This document shows positions 25,172-33,889 of a DNA stretch of 47,046 bases, piece after piece; positions within the stretch are counted from its first letter, which is position 1; every line of letters begins with the position of its first letter. Origin of the DNA: Streptohalobacillus salinus (GTDB lineage: Bacteria; Bacillota; Bacilli; Bacillales; Amphibacillaceae); NCBI RefSeq assembly GCF_003201605.1, contig NZ_QJJR01000013.1, positions 1 through 47,046 of the forward strand, in the 5' to 3' direction. A program made the position numbers and the translations under genes. The notes under the pieces are model-generated. The model did not search any database. It worked only from the letters and a program-made list of their open reading frames with translations, and was not told the DNA's origin.

Positions 25172-25214
25172 CCCACTACGTTGCTTGATTAAAGGAATCA
25201 AGCAACGTGGTGGG
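25172..25214. terminator. Terminator between convergent genes
   Basis: A 19-bp stem with one G-T pair: CCCACTACGTTGCTTGATT (25172-25190) / (25196-25214), 5-nt loop, then TTCTTTG. It probably serves both strands. Confidence 0.75.
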
Positions 25215-25248
25215 TTCTTTGTTCGTTCAACTGAAAGGACTGGAATAG

Positions 25249-25879
25249 CTATTTAACCGAACGAAAAACGCGACAAAAAGCCGTGCATGTAACGTCCATC
25301 ATCGGAATGCCCTCAAGCTTAGGATAAAGAATAAACCCTGTTTCATCGATGATTTGTTTTGAACGGTTATCACAATCATCGAGCGGGTAAGTGTGACAGA
25401 AATTATGGGTCTTCGTGGTAGGGTAATTACGGCTTGAAATAGAGGTGGTAACTATGCAACAGTCCCATAATGCGAACGATTTTTCGCTTTGACATTTCGA
25501 CTGTTTTTGTTTTTCCATTTTTAAAATGAAAAGTAATCGCATCTTTACATTCTGTGTAGGTTTTAAGCTGGGCGGTAAATATAAAAATGCAGTCAGTGGT
25601 TCTGATCGAGTGGGTCATAAACACGTAGTGATCGTGATGAGGATGTAGGGGTAAGGCGGGTACTTGATTAAGATTAAAGAGCTTTTTTAAGGCTTTGGTG
25701 TTGCCGGTTAACGTCGTTCCTGTTTGTATAAAGGTTTGTTCTAGGATTTGTTTGCAACTTTGACTGGAATAGAGGGTTTGGTTTGTTTCTTCAATGTGTG
25801 TTTCAAATTCAAGGCCAACGGTATGTTCTAAATAGAGCGTATCTTGATGACAAAAGTAGGGGGGAATCGTCGTCTTCAT
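25249..25879 (-). pseudogene. comK: ComK-like competence activator, frameshifted
   Basis: The frame 25879-25427 gives 150 residues resembling ComK, the master activator of competence genes in Bacillales: SCKQILEQTF, the proline stretch VPALPLHPHHDHYVFMTHS and FKNGKTKTVEMS match ComK's SCRFFG, KPPIMV, IFLFPTLSS and FSNGKT. ComK proteins run to about 190 residues and contain EFMLYPK near the C terminus. Here that part (GFILYPKLEGIP) is in the neighbouring frame, ending at 25249. A one-base shift near 25430-25440 therefore separates the two parts. It may be a mutation, a sequencing error or, less likely, programmed frameshifting. The start has AGGAGGC upstream. Confidence 0.62.
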
Positions 25880-26254
25880 TAAAGCCTCCTAAATGTGTTC
25901 ATATTTTTTAATGATGGATGGTGCTACCCCTGTGATAAAGGGTGAAATCTTTTTTAGTATGCCATAAGTGAAGCGCTTACACCAGTGTTTTTTTGAGTTT
26001 TTTTAAAAAAAGAGCGAAAACATTGTCTGGTTTTTAATTTTCAGCATGAAAGCGTGAAAAACAAGCGTGAACTATCAGTCCTTTTTAGCTGTGATTCTGG
26101 TGAGGGAGACCGCTGAAGTGTGTTATCGTCAGAAAAATCGAAATAGTAGAATATTACAAGTTATCCTTGTATAGCCAAAAACGCTGCATTATAATAACGT
26201 TGGTGCCATTTATGAAAAATGCGCATTTTTATTTTTGTTTAGAGGAGGAATAAT
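25880..26254. promoter_or_regulatory. Intergenic region with the symporter promoter
   Basis: A sigma-A promoter lies at 26167-26195: -35 TTGTAT, 17-bp spacer, -10 TATAAT. A partial cre core AAGCGCTTACA is at about 25970-25980, with too many outer mismatches to be sure. Oligo-T and oligo-A runs lie near 25987-26012. No reading frame is convincing. Confidence 0.55.
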
Positions 26255-27682
26255 ATGTCAGCGAACGTCATTGGTTTTAGTTTTGTTTTAATTGGTATCT
26301 TTTTAATATTAGGGAAAGTTGTGCGTCTGCACAGCAAATGGTTACGTGATTTGTTTTTACCGAGTTCAATCATTGCCGGATTCATCGCGCTGTTGTTAGG
26401 CCCTGATGTTCTCGGAAGACTTGCGGAAATGCTTGTCCCTGACGTGTCATTTCTTGCAGGAGGCTTAATTCCTGATGATATATTAAGCGTCTGGTCAACG
26501 CTACCGGGGTTGTTTATAAACATTGTCTTTGCCACGTTATTTTTAGGGAAAACAGTGCCGTCAATCAAAAAGATTTGGGGAATGGCTGGTCCGCAAGTGG
26601 TGATGGGACAAACGGTCTCGTGGGGCCAGTACGTTGTGGGGATTCTTTTGGCGCTGTTTGTTTTAACGCCCGTGTTTGGCATGAGCCCGCTGTCGGGTGC
26701 ACTGATTGAAATAAGTTTTGTTGGTGGACACGGAACAGCAGCTGGACTCGCAGGAACGTTTGATGAGTTAGGCTTTTCTGAAGGGGCTGACTTAGCACTT
26801 GGCCTGGCGACGATTGGTATTTTATCTGGTGTCGTGATTGGTATTTTTGTGATCAACTGGGGCTTTCGGAAAGGTTTTGCTAAACACGTTGGTGGGCGTA
26901 GTTACTTTACTGATGAAGAACGTGAGCGCATTGGTGAGTCGTATGGCTTTGAAATGGAACGTGACGTTAGAGAAGCAAAAGCGATTGAACCGTTGGCGTT
27001 TCACTTATCACTTGTAGCCGTTGCAATCGCACTCGGTTATGTGATTCAACAAGCTTTAATTGGTCTTGAAGCTTTGACCTGGGGAAGTTGGACGGATGTC
27101 TATTTATTCCCTTATGTTCCGCTTTTCCCGCTTGCGATGGTGGGTGGCGTGATTGTGCAACTATTCTTTGATAAACTAAACATTCATATGTACATTGATC
27201 AAAACTTAATCAGTAAGATTTCCGGTTTTGCGCTGGATGTCTTGTTAGTGTCTGCGCTTGGTACGTTGTCCCTTGCGGTGATTGGTGATAATTTATTGCC
27301 ATTCTTATTGATCTCAATTGTTGCAATTATTTGGAACGTCTTTGCTTTTCTCTATCTCGGTCCGCGCATGATTCCAGAGGCTTGGTTTGAACGAGGATTA
27401 GGTGACTTCGGTCAAGCGACCGGAATGACAGCAACCGGGCTACTATTAATGAAAATTGCTGATCCTGATCATCAAACACCGGCGCTAGAAGGTTTCGGTT
27501 ACAAACAAATTCTCTTTGAACCGTTTGTCGGTGGTGGTTTAGTTACCGCTGCATCACTGCCATTGATTTATCAATTTGGGCCGGTTGTCTTTTTGCTGAT
27601 TTCTTTAGCAATTACTGTGTTTTTCCTAGTGTTTGGATTGGTTCATTTCGGTGGACTAAGAAAAAATAAAAGCAATAGCTAG
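26255..27682 (+). CDS. gltS: Sodium/glutamate symporter (GltS/ESS family)
   Basis: A 475-residue membrane protein with 10-12 hydrophobic segments. The family motif SFVGGHGTAAGLAGTF (near residues 150-165) and a second loop, GDFGQATGMTATGLLLMKIADP, form the inverted-repeat core where Na+ and substrate bind. A large cytoplasmic, charged loop (about 205-245) separates the halves. It imports glutamate or a related dicarboxylate with Na+, which suits a salty or alkaline habitat. Monocistronic, with its own promoter and a good site GAGGAGGAATAAT. Confidence 0.87.
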   Translation: MSANVIGFSFVLIGIFLILGKVVRLHSKWLRDLFLPSSIIAGFIALLLGPDVLGRLAEMLVPDVSFLAGGLIPDDILSVWSTLPGLFINIVFATLFLGKTVPSIKKIWGMAGPQVVMGQTVSWGQYVVGILLALFVLTPVFGMSPLSGALIEISFVGGHGTAAGLAGTFDELGFSEGADLALGLATIGILSGVVIGIFVINWGFRKGFAKHVGGRSYFTDEERERIGESYGFEMERDVREAKAIEPLAFHLSLVAVAIALGYVIQQALIGLEALTWGSWTDVYLFPYVPLFPLAMVGGVIVQLFFDKLNIHMYIDQNLISKISGFALDVLLVSALGTLSLAVIGDNLLPFLLISIVAIIWNVFAFLYLGPRMIPEAWFERGLGDFGQATGMTATGLLLMKIADPDHQTPALEGFGYKQILFEPFVGGGLVTAASLPLIYQFGPVVFLLISLAITVFFLVFGLVHFGGLRKNKSNS

Positions 27683-28000
27683 TGATGCAATCTAAGGAAG
27701 TTAAACGGATTAATGATAAGATCTAATCGGTATTGCTAAACATAAAGACCTTTATTCGAATGGGGAAAGCCCGTGCGAAAAAGGTCTTTTTAGCTTTTCA
27801 GGAGCACGTCATCGAGACACCAATGCCACACGCTCATTCAAAAAGGCTCTTTCAAACAGGCAACATATAAATAATGTACTGTGCTAAAGGACGTAAAATG
27901 ATGTTCATTCGGATAAGGGTTCATCACGAATGTTACCTGAAAATGTTTAAAAACAGCGAAAGAATGGTATATGTAGGAAAAACGGGAAGAAGGAATACGG
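27683..28000. other. Intergenic region between symporter and amylase genes
   Basis: It contains the symporter's terminator: AAAGACCTTT (27744-27753) pairs with AAAGGTCTTT (27780-27789), followed by TAGCTTTT. An extended -10 TGGTATATG (27965-27973) probably drives the amylase gene. A cre-like TGAAAATGTTTAAA at 27938-27951 lacks the central C and is doubtful. I see no gene. Confidence 0.55.
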
Positions 28001-29458
28001 ATGCAAACAAATGGGGTAATGTTTCAAGCGTTTGAGTGGTATTTAAAAGATGATGGCAACTATTATTTAGATATGATTGAAAAGTTAGATGAATTAAAAG
28101 ACATGGGTGTTGATAGCATTTGGTTACCACCGGTAACTAAAGCACAAGGAACAAATGATACCGGATACGGCGTGTATGATTTATATGATTTAGGCGAGTT
28201 TGATCAAAAGGGCGATGTTCGAACAAAATACGGCACGAAAGAGCAACTTCATCAATTGATTGATAAGATTCATCAGCGGGACATGAGGGTTTATTGTGAT
28301 GTTGTTATTAATCACAAAGCAGGCGCAGATGAAGAAGAAACCTTTCAAGCGGTTCCGGTCGATGAAAATGACCGTACCCAAGAAATTGATACGCCTCGTG
28401 AAATCAAGGGATGGACCAAGTTTATCTTTCCTGGACGAGACGGAAAATACTCAGATTTCACCTGGAACTTTCATCACTTTAACGGCGTCGATTATGACAG
28501 CAAACATGATGAGACGGGCATCTTTCGTATTTTAGGTGAAAACAAAGGGTGGAACTATGGTGTCAGTAAAGACAAAGGAAACTTTGATTATTTGATGTTT
28601 GCCAATATTGATCATGCGCACCCAGAAGTAGAACAAGAACTGAAAGATTGGATAGGTTGGTTTATAGAAACACTGAATATTGACGGTATTCGTCTAGATG
28701 CAGTTAAGCATATTGACCATCATTTCATGGAGCGTTTTGTTAAACATGTCCATGCAGAAACCAATGATGACTTCTATGTGTTAGGAGAGTACTGGGATCA
28801 AAAAGGCGATCATAAAGATATCTATTTGAAAGAAACGAACTATACGATTGATTTATTTGATGTTGATCTGCATTATCATTTTCATGAAGCGTCGAAAAAA
28901 GATGATTATGATTTCAGTAAACTTTTTGATAATACACTGTTGAAAGATCATCCAACTCGGGCGGTGACCTTTGTGGATAATCATGATACGCAACCGGAAC
29001 AGTCACTGGAGTCATTTGTAGAACCGTGGTTTAAACCCCTTGCTTATGCGATTATTCTCTTGCGAAAAGAAGGTTACCCTTGTCTTTTTTATGGGGATGT
29101 TTACGGGATTAATCAACCAAAGATTGAACCCATCAATAAGGTCATCACACAATTAGCGAAAATTAGAGGCCTTTATGCCTATGGGGATGAAGACTTGTAT
29201 CTGGACGGTGGTCATTGTTTAGGCTTTGTGCGCCACGGAGACGATAAACATCCGCAGCAACTCATCACCGTCATGTCACAAAGAGATGCGACAACGATTA
29301 AGATGTTCATTGGCAAAGAACATGCGGGTAAAGTGTTTGCCGATGTACTAGGCCACACAGAAGCAAAGGTGACGATTGATGATGAGGGTTATGGTGCGTT
29401 TAAAACAGAAGCAGGCAACGTCTCTGTCTATTTAGTGGAAGGAACGACCATTGACTAA
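28001..29458 (+). CDS. Cytoplasmic alpha-amylase (GH13)
   Basis: A 485-residue GH13 amylase that hydrolyses internal alpha-1,4 links in starch, glycogen or maltodextrin. Conserved regions are all present: DVVINHKAG, GIRLDAVKHID (nucleophile Asp), LGEYWD (acid Glu) and FVDNHDTQ (transition-state Asp). The N-terminal MFQAFEWYL is typical of the liquefying B. licheniformis-type (GH13_5) enzymes. There is no signal peptide, so it acts inside the cell, perhaps on stored polysaccharide or imported dextrins. The start follows AGAAGGA. Monocistronic with a terminator. Confidence 0.92.
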   Translation: MQTNGVMFQAFEWYLKDDGNYYLDMIEKLDELKDMGVDSIWLPPVTKAQGTNDTGYGVYDLYDLGEFDQKGDVRTKYGTKEQLHQLIDKIHQRDMRVYCDVVINHKAGADEEETFQAVPVDENDRTQEIDTPREIKGWTKFIFPGRDGKYSDFTWNFHHFNGVDYDSKHDETGIFRILGENKGWNYGVSKDKGNFDYLMFANIDHAHPEVEQELKDWIGWFIETLNIDGIRLDAVKHIDHHFMERFVKHVHAETNDDFYVLGEYWDQKGDHKDIYLKETNYTIDLFDVDLHYHFHEASKKDDYDFSKLFDNTLLKDHPTRAVTFVDNHDTQPEQSLESFVEPWFKPLAYAIILLRKEGYPCLFYGDVYGINQPKIEPINKVITQLAKIRGLYAYGDEDLYLDGGHCLGFVRHGDDKHPQQLITVMSQRDATTIKMFIGKEHAGKVFADVLGHTEAKVTIDDEGYGAFKTEAGNVSVYLVEGTTID

Positions 29459-29481
29459 TTCCTGGATGTAGTGAAGAAGTC

Positions 29482-29526
29482 AAAAGCGATACAAATTAGG
29501 GGAATACCTAAAGCTGTGTCGCTTTT
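29482..29526 (+). terminator. Terminator of the amylase gene
   Basis: A 12-bp stem with one mismatch, AAAAGCGATACA (29482-29493) / TGTGTCGCTTTT (29515-29526), followed by CTTTTTC. Confidence 0.75.
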
Positions 29527-29589
29527 TCTTTTTCCTCATTTAAGTTAAACTAGTCATGTAAGCGCAAACAAACATAAGAGAAGAAAGGG

Positions 29590-30585
29590 ATGAACGAATT
29601 GAACTATCATACATTAGGTAAAACAGGCTATAAGATTAGTGAACTCAGTTTTGGAACGTGGGCAATCGGTGGTGCTTGGGGAAAGACAAACGATGAAGAA
29701 TCGTTACGTGCTCTAGAAATCGCCATTGAAAAGGGGGTTAATTTCTTCGATACCGCTGATGTCTACGGTGACGGACATAGTGAAGAACTGTTACGGGAGG
29801 CAACGAAAGGCAAAGAAGATGAGATTTATGTTGCTTCTAAATTCTGTCGCAAGGGAGATATTCACGATCCAGACAATTATTCAAAAGAAGCAGTGACGAA
29901 TTACTTAAATGACACGTTAAAACGTCTCGGCCGTGATACGTTGGATTTATATCAGATCCACTGTCCCCCATTAGAAATCTTACAAGAAGGATCTGTTTTC
30001 CGGGTCTTAGATGATTTAAAAGCAGCGGGTAAGATTCGTCACTATGGTGTCAGTATCGAGACCGTTGAAGAAGGTTTGTATTTGCTTGAGAATGAACCAG
30101 GTGTAAGTACCTTACAGGTCATTTTCAATATGATGCGTCAAAAACCATTGGATGAACTCTTCCCAAAAGCAGTGGCGAAAAATGTTGGCATTATCGCACG
30201 CTTGCCACTTGCGAGTGGCTTATTGACCGGGAAATTCAATAAGAACCATACATTTGAAAGTGACGACCACCGCAACTTCAATAAAGACGGAGAAGCGTTC
30301 AATGTTGGGGAAACCTTTGGTGGACTTCCCTTTGAAACAGGGGTAGAACTTGCCAATAAACTGAACTGGATTGCCGATGATCACGGTGATATGGCCCAAG
30401 CAGCTTTGAAGTGGATCATGCAACAACCAGGGGTATCAACGGTTATTCCTGGCTTTAAAAACACAAAACAGGTCAAAGATAATCTAGGTTCAGTTGCTGT
30501 CAAAGACTTTACCGAAGCTGAGTTGAATAGATTACGTGACTTCTATCAAGAAGAGATCCATCAACACATTCGCGGACCGTATTAA
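29590..30585 (+). CDS. Aldo/keto reductase
   Basis: A 331-residue NADPH-type oxidoreductase of the AKR superfamily, reducing aldehydes or ketones. The catalytic tetrad is visible: Asp and Tyr in FFDTADVYGDGHSE, Lys in YVASKF and His in LYQIHCPP. The cofactor-binding end is VSTVIPGFKNTKQVKDNL. The frame's ATG lies directly against GAAAGGG, so TTG 29599 (9-nt spacing, giving the usual family start NYHTLGKTGYKIS) may be the real start. Monocistronic; substrate unknown. Confidence 0.9.
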   Translation: MNELNYHTLGKTGYKISELSFGTWAIGGAWGKTNDEESLRALEIAIEKGVNFFDTADVYGDGHSEELLREATKGKEDEIYVASKFCRKGDIHDPDNYSKEAVTNYLNDTLKRLGRDTLDLYQIHCPPLEILQEGSVFRVLDDLKAAGKIRHYGVSIETVEEGLYLLENEPGVSTLQVIFNMMRQKPLDELFPKAVAKNVGIIARLPLASGLLTGKFNKNHTFESDDHRNFNKDGEAFNVGETFGGLPFETGVELANKLNWIADDHGDMAQAALKWIMQQPGVSTVIPGFKNTKQVKDNLGSVAVKDFTEAELNRLRDFYQEEIHQHIRGPY

Positions 30586-30633
30586 AAAAATGAGCTAAAG
30601 CGACAGGTCCCTCGTGGCTTAATAAAAAGAAGT

Positions 30634-30677
30634 GAGCGCCCCCCTAAGCAGATGGCTTGAGGTGGCGCTCGTTTTTT
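30634..30677. terminator. Bidirectional terminator, reductase and MATE genes
   Basis: Stem GAGCGCC (30634-30640) / GGCGCTC (30664-30670), then G and T6. On the minus strand a T-rich run also follows. Confidence 0.75.
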
Positions 30678-30713
30678 ATCTTATTTGACTAGACGACGAC
30701 AGGACTCGTAAGT

Positions 30714-32102
30714 TTATCTTTCTAAATCTTCAATAATGTCCTGACCACGGTCGACCAGTGATTTACCCATCCAGCGCTTACTGCGCCAGCGCCACCACAT
30801 GATTCCCGCTCTAATCCACTCATCCATTAACATCGCTACCCAGACCCCAGCAAGACCATAGCCGAGCTGAATACCGAGTAAGTAAGACATCGGAATGGCC
30901 ACCCCCCACATAATTAACATACCGATAAGGACAGGGAAACGTGCATCACCAGAGGCCCGGAGCGCACTAATGATGACCAAGTTAGACGTCCGCCCAGGCT
31001 CGAGAATTAATCCAATCACTAAAATTGTTGCCCCTAAAGAAATCACATCGGGATCATTACTGAAAATGCCAAAGACTTGTTCGCCAAATATCGCAAGCAC
31101 CGAGCCGATGGTTAAGGCAACCGTTAGGGCGTGACGCACACCGATGAACATATTGTGATAGGCTTCATCGTCTTTACCTGCTCCTACTAATTGACCAATA
31201 AAGATTTGCATCCCTTTTGATATCGACATCGAGAAGATTGTCATAAAGCCCATAAAGTTTTGGGCATAGACGCGTGTCGCAAGTGCTGTGGGTCCGAGTG
31301 AGGTGACAAAAATCGTGATCACAATTTGTGAAATGTTGTACGATAACTGTTCACCGGCAGCAGGGACACCAATTTGTAAGATTTTCTTTAAATATTCTTT
31401 CTCAAAGGTAAGAAACGCTTTGAATGGTAACTTAATCGGCATCCGGCGGACGAGTAAAACAAAAATACCAATCATCGCTAAGAAACGCATGGCTGAGGTG
31501 GCCATGGCGACCCCTTGGACACCAAGCTCAGGAAATCCTAACGCACCAAAGATAAAGACATAGTTACCGAAGATGTTTAAGGCATTCATAATAAGGACGA
31601 CAAACATGACATCTTTCGTATGACCCATCGCTTGTAGGATCGCAGAGACAGTTAAAATCATCGCCTGCGCAAAGAGAAATGCACCGACTATGGACATGTA
31701 GGTCATCGCAAATTCGTAGAGCTCAGCTTCGAGTGAAAACAAACCAATGAATTGTTCACGGAAACTAAAGACCACTGCACTTATAAACAGACCGAAGGAT
31801 AAATTGATGGTAATCGCATGAGCGATGGTCTTTCTGACCCCTTCGGGGTTATTGGCGCCAACAAATTGTGAGACGACCACACCCGAACCCATCGCGGTAA
31901 AGTTAAATAAGACAAAGGTAAACATCATGACTTGATTGACGACACCAATCGCGGCAACGGCATCATCGGATATGTAACTAAGCATAAACACGTCAGAAAA
32001 ACGCATCAGCATTTGTAAGAAAACTTCAATAAAAATCGGCCATGTGATTAAAAATAATTGGCGCTTCGCAGAGATAGCTGCAGTATTTGTTAAGCGTTCC
32101 AT
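30714..32102 (-). CDS. MATE-family multidrug/Na+ efflux transporter
   Basis: A 462-residue 12-TM protein of the MATE family, made of two homologous six-helix halves: LITWPIFIEVFLQMLMRFSDVFMLS opens the first and IGVPAAGEQLSYNISQIVIT the second. It exports cationic drugs or metabolites in exchange for Na+ or H+. The substrate cannot be read. The ribosome site TGGTGA precedes the ATG. A cre box lies 28-41 bp upstream of the start codon. Confidence 0.9.
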   Translation of the reverse strand: MERLTNTAAISAKRQLFLITWPIFIEVFLQMLMRFSDVFMLSYISDDAVAAIGVVNQVMMFTFVLFNFTAMGSGVVVSQFVGANNPEGVRKTIAHAITINLSFGLFISAVVFSFREQFIGLFSLEAELYEFAMTYMSIVGAFLFAQAMILTVSAILQAMGHTKDVMFVVLIMNALNIFGNYVFIFGALGFPELGVQGVAMATSAMRFLAMIGIFVLLVRRMPIKLPFKAFLTFEKEYLKKILQIGVPAAGEQLSYNISQIVITIFVTSLGPTALATRVYAQNFMGFMTIFSMSISKGMQIFIGQLVGAGKDDEAYHNMFIGVRHALTVALTIGSVLAIFGEQVFGIFSNDPDVISLGATILVIGLILEPGRTSNLVIISALRASGDARFPVLIGMLIMWGVAIPMSYLLGIQLGYGLAGVWVAMLMDEWIRAGIMWWRWRSKRWMGKSLVDRGQDIIEDLER

Positions 32103-32129
32103 AGATAGTCACCATACTTTTCTTCGTTT

Positions 32130-32143
32130 TGTAAACGCTATTA
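32130..32143. promoter_or_regulatory. cre box upstream of the MATE gene
   Basis: TGTAAACGCTATTA fits the CcpA consensus at 13 of 14 positions. Its closeness to the MATE start suggests repression by carbon-catabolite control. Confidence 0.5.
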
Positions 32144-32320
32144 TATCATAGCTTAGTCATGTGTGGTGTCTTTTGTTCGAGAATCGAAGCTTTTTTCTGA
32201 TTTTTCTATCGTTTTAGGGGGGACGAATGGTTAGCGTTGTTAGTTATAAGCGATCGGAGTGCTGTCGTTAAACAGGGTGAAAAAAAGGGAGAAATGTCAA
32301 GAAATCTTCACCAAAAAGGT

Positions 32321-32345
32321 GTTTATACTGCTGCAAAGGTGGTAT
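32321..32345 (+). promoter_or_regulatory. SigB-type promoter candidate for hsp20
   Basis: GTTTAT (32321-32326), a 13-bp spacer, then TGGTAT (32340-32345): 5 of 6 at each box against the sigma-B consensus GTTTAA/GGGTAT. I see no CIRCE or CtsR repeat in the leader. Confidence 0.45.
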
Positions 32346-32388
32346 TAAAAATAGTGGAGAGGCCAAATTAAAAAGGAGGAATGAATTG

Positions 32389-32814
32389 ATGGGCAGCTTG
32401 TTTCCAAGAAAAGACGATTTCTTTGATGCATTGCCACGTCTCTTTGACCGTGATCATGAGTTGTTTTCACCTTTTCACCGCCACGAGATGCCAAAGGTGG
32501 ACGTGGTCGAAAAGGATGATCACTATGTAATTGATGCTGAACTTCCTGGTTTTGAGAAAGATGATGTTGTTGTTTCGTACAAGGATGACTATTTGATGAT
32601 TGAAGGTAAGCGCGAAGCAGAAGTTAATGTTGAAGAAGACAACTATGTTCGAAAAGAGCGCGCCACAGGCTCATTTAAACGCCAATTCTTTGTAGGTGAT
32701 ATCGACGAAACAAAGATTAAAGGCGCGTTTAAAAATGGTGTGCTTACGGTTACCGTACCCAAACCATCAACAACCCTCTCCGAAGAAAAACGTTATCGTA
32801 TTGACTTAGAATAG
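32389..32814 (+). CDS. Small heat-shock protein (Hsp20/alpha-crystallin)
   Basis: A 141-residue ATP-independent chaperone that holds unfolding proteins. The alpha-crystallin domain runs from PKVDVVEKDDHYVIDAELPGF (about residue 34) to the GVLTVTVPK motif (A-x-x-x-G-V-L family signature as AFKNGVLTVTVPK). The C-terminal tail is short. ATG 32389 has AAGGAGGA at good spacing; the upstream TTG is too close. Monocistronic with a strong terminator, and possibly under a general stress promoter. Confidence 0.93.
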   Translation: MGSLFPRKDDFFDALPRLFDRDHELFSPFHRHEMPKVDVVEKDDHYVIDAELPGFEKDDVVVSYKDDYLMIEGKREAEVNVEEDNYVRKERATGSFKRQFFVGDIDETKIKGAFKNGVLTVTVPKPSTTLSEEKRYRIDLE

Positions 32815-32861
32815 TTAGCGGATTAACCTGTTTACTAATTTAAAAGACCATTGCGTTCACG

Positions 32862-32901
32862 TGAGAGCATATATGAGGCTGTCATGTGAACGCATTTTTT
32901 T
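32862..32901 (+). terminator. Terminator of hsp20
   Basis: A 9-bp stem TGCGTTCAC (32862-32870) / GTGAACGCA (32886-32894), extended by further pairs, then T7. It also lies just past the end of the convergent hydrolase gene. Confidence 0.85.
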
Positions 32902-32906
32902 GGTGG

Positions 32907-33818
32907 TTAAGCATTAATCTGGCGCTCTATCCACAGCTGAATATCATGAATGACTTCTTTACGGTTTGTCTCAAAGATTAGCTCGTGGCGTGCACCTGGA
33001 TAAAAAGTAACATCAATTTGTTTAACGCCAATTTGTTCATAGGCATGAATCGCTTTTTTGACACCTTTAGTGAAGTTACCAACCGGGTCATCTGTGCCAC
33101 TAATAAACAAGATAGCCAAATCTTTATTTACCTTGGTTAATGCTTCCGGTTTATGCAAGGTGTCAATGCCTGTGAGTAAATCGTAAAAGAACTGACTGGT
33201 CGAGATAAAACCGCTTAGCGGGTCTTTTCTGTAAAGTGCGACTTGTGCTTGATCACGACTCAACCAGCTCCCCGTTTTAAAATGGTTTTGGAAGCGACCA
33301 AAACTTAATTTGTCCATCAGCCTACTTTTATGTGTCTGATTAAAAAGTAATGTTTCCAATTTGGCGATCAAGCTGCCTATTTTTCCAACGATGCCTTGAT
33401 GATAACCGGTGCCAGATAAAATCACGGCGGTTTTATCATCTGGGTACTTCTCAATATAACGACGGACTAAAAATGACCCCATACTATGGCCCATCATGAT
33501 TTGGGGAACCGACGCGTAATCCATTGCGATATGGTGATGGATTAAGGATAAATCGTCAACAGCCATTTCAAAACCTGCTTCTTTTGCGAAAAAGCCCATC
33601 ACTCCCATCTTTTCTCCGGTTTTACCATGGCCACGGTGGTCGTTGGCAATGACGGAAATGCCATTTGTTTGCAAAAAGGTAAAAAACGCATGATAACGTC
33701 CTGCATGTTCACCCATCCCGTGGGCAAATTGGAGGACAGCCTTCGGATCGTTTGCCTTATAGTGATACAAGTAAATAGGGGTACCATCGGTTGATGTGAA
33801 CCACTCTGTTGAAAACAT
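32907..33818 (-). CDS. Alpha/beta hydrolase, monoacylglycerol-lipase/lysophospholipase type
   Basis: A 303-residue serine hydrolase. The triad is visible: Ser in MMGHSMGSF, Asp in FISGTDDPVG and His in GARHELIFE. The oxyanion motif is QFAHGMGEHAGRYH, typical of the YtpA/monoglyceride-lipase group. These release glycerol or a glycerophospho group from monoacyl lipids. It is the third gene of the dhaS-dhaQ strand (71 bp after dhaQ), so it may feed glycerol into the island's dehydrogenase/kinase pathway. ATG 33818 has AAGGAG at 8-nt spacing and is preferred over a GTG at 33827. Confidence 0.82.
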   Translation of the reverse strand: MFSTEWFTSTDGTPIYLYHYKANDPKAVLQFAHGMGEHAGRYHAFFTFLQTNGISVIANDHRGHGKTGEKMGVMGFFAKEAGFEMAVDDLSLIHHHIAMDYASVPQIMMGHSMGSFLVRRYIEKYPDDKTAVILSGTGYHQGIVGKIGSLIAKLETLLFNQTHKSRLMDKLSFGRFQNHFKTGSWLSRDQAQVALYRKDPLSGFISTSQFFYDLLTGIDTLHKPEALTKVNKDLAILFISGTDDPVGNFTKGVKKAIHAYEQIGVKQIDVTFYPGARHELIFETNRKEVIHDIQLWIERQINA

Positions 33819-33889
33819 TTCAATCACTCCTTAAGTGAAAAGCTAGCATTGTTAAGCTCTGTTCATAAGCCTCAGGCGTTTCGGTCTTC

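Noticed and set aside
25249-25542. 97-codon minus-strand frame as an independent gene
   Set aside because: Only its C-terminal 60 codons look meaningful and they fit as the displaced end of the ComK-like gene.
25963-25983. cre box upstream of the glutamate symporter
   Set aside because: The core AAGCGCTTACA is right but the first three consensus positions fail, so it is only noted.
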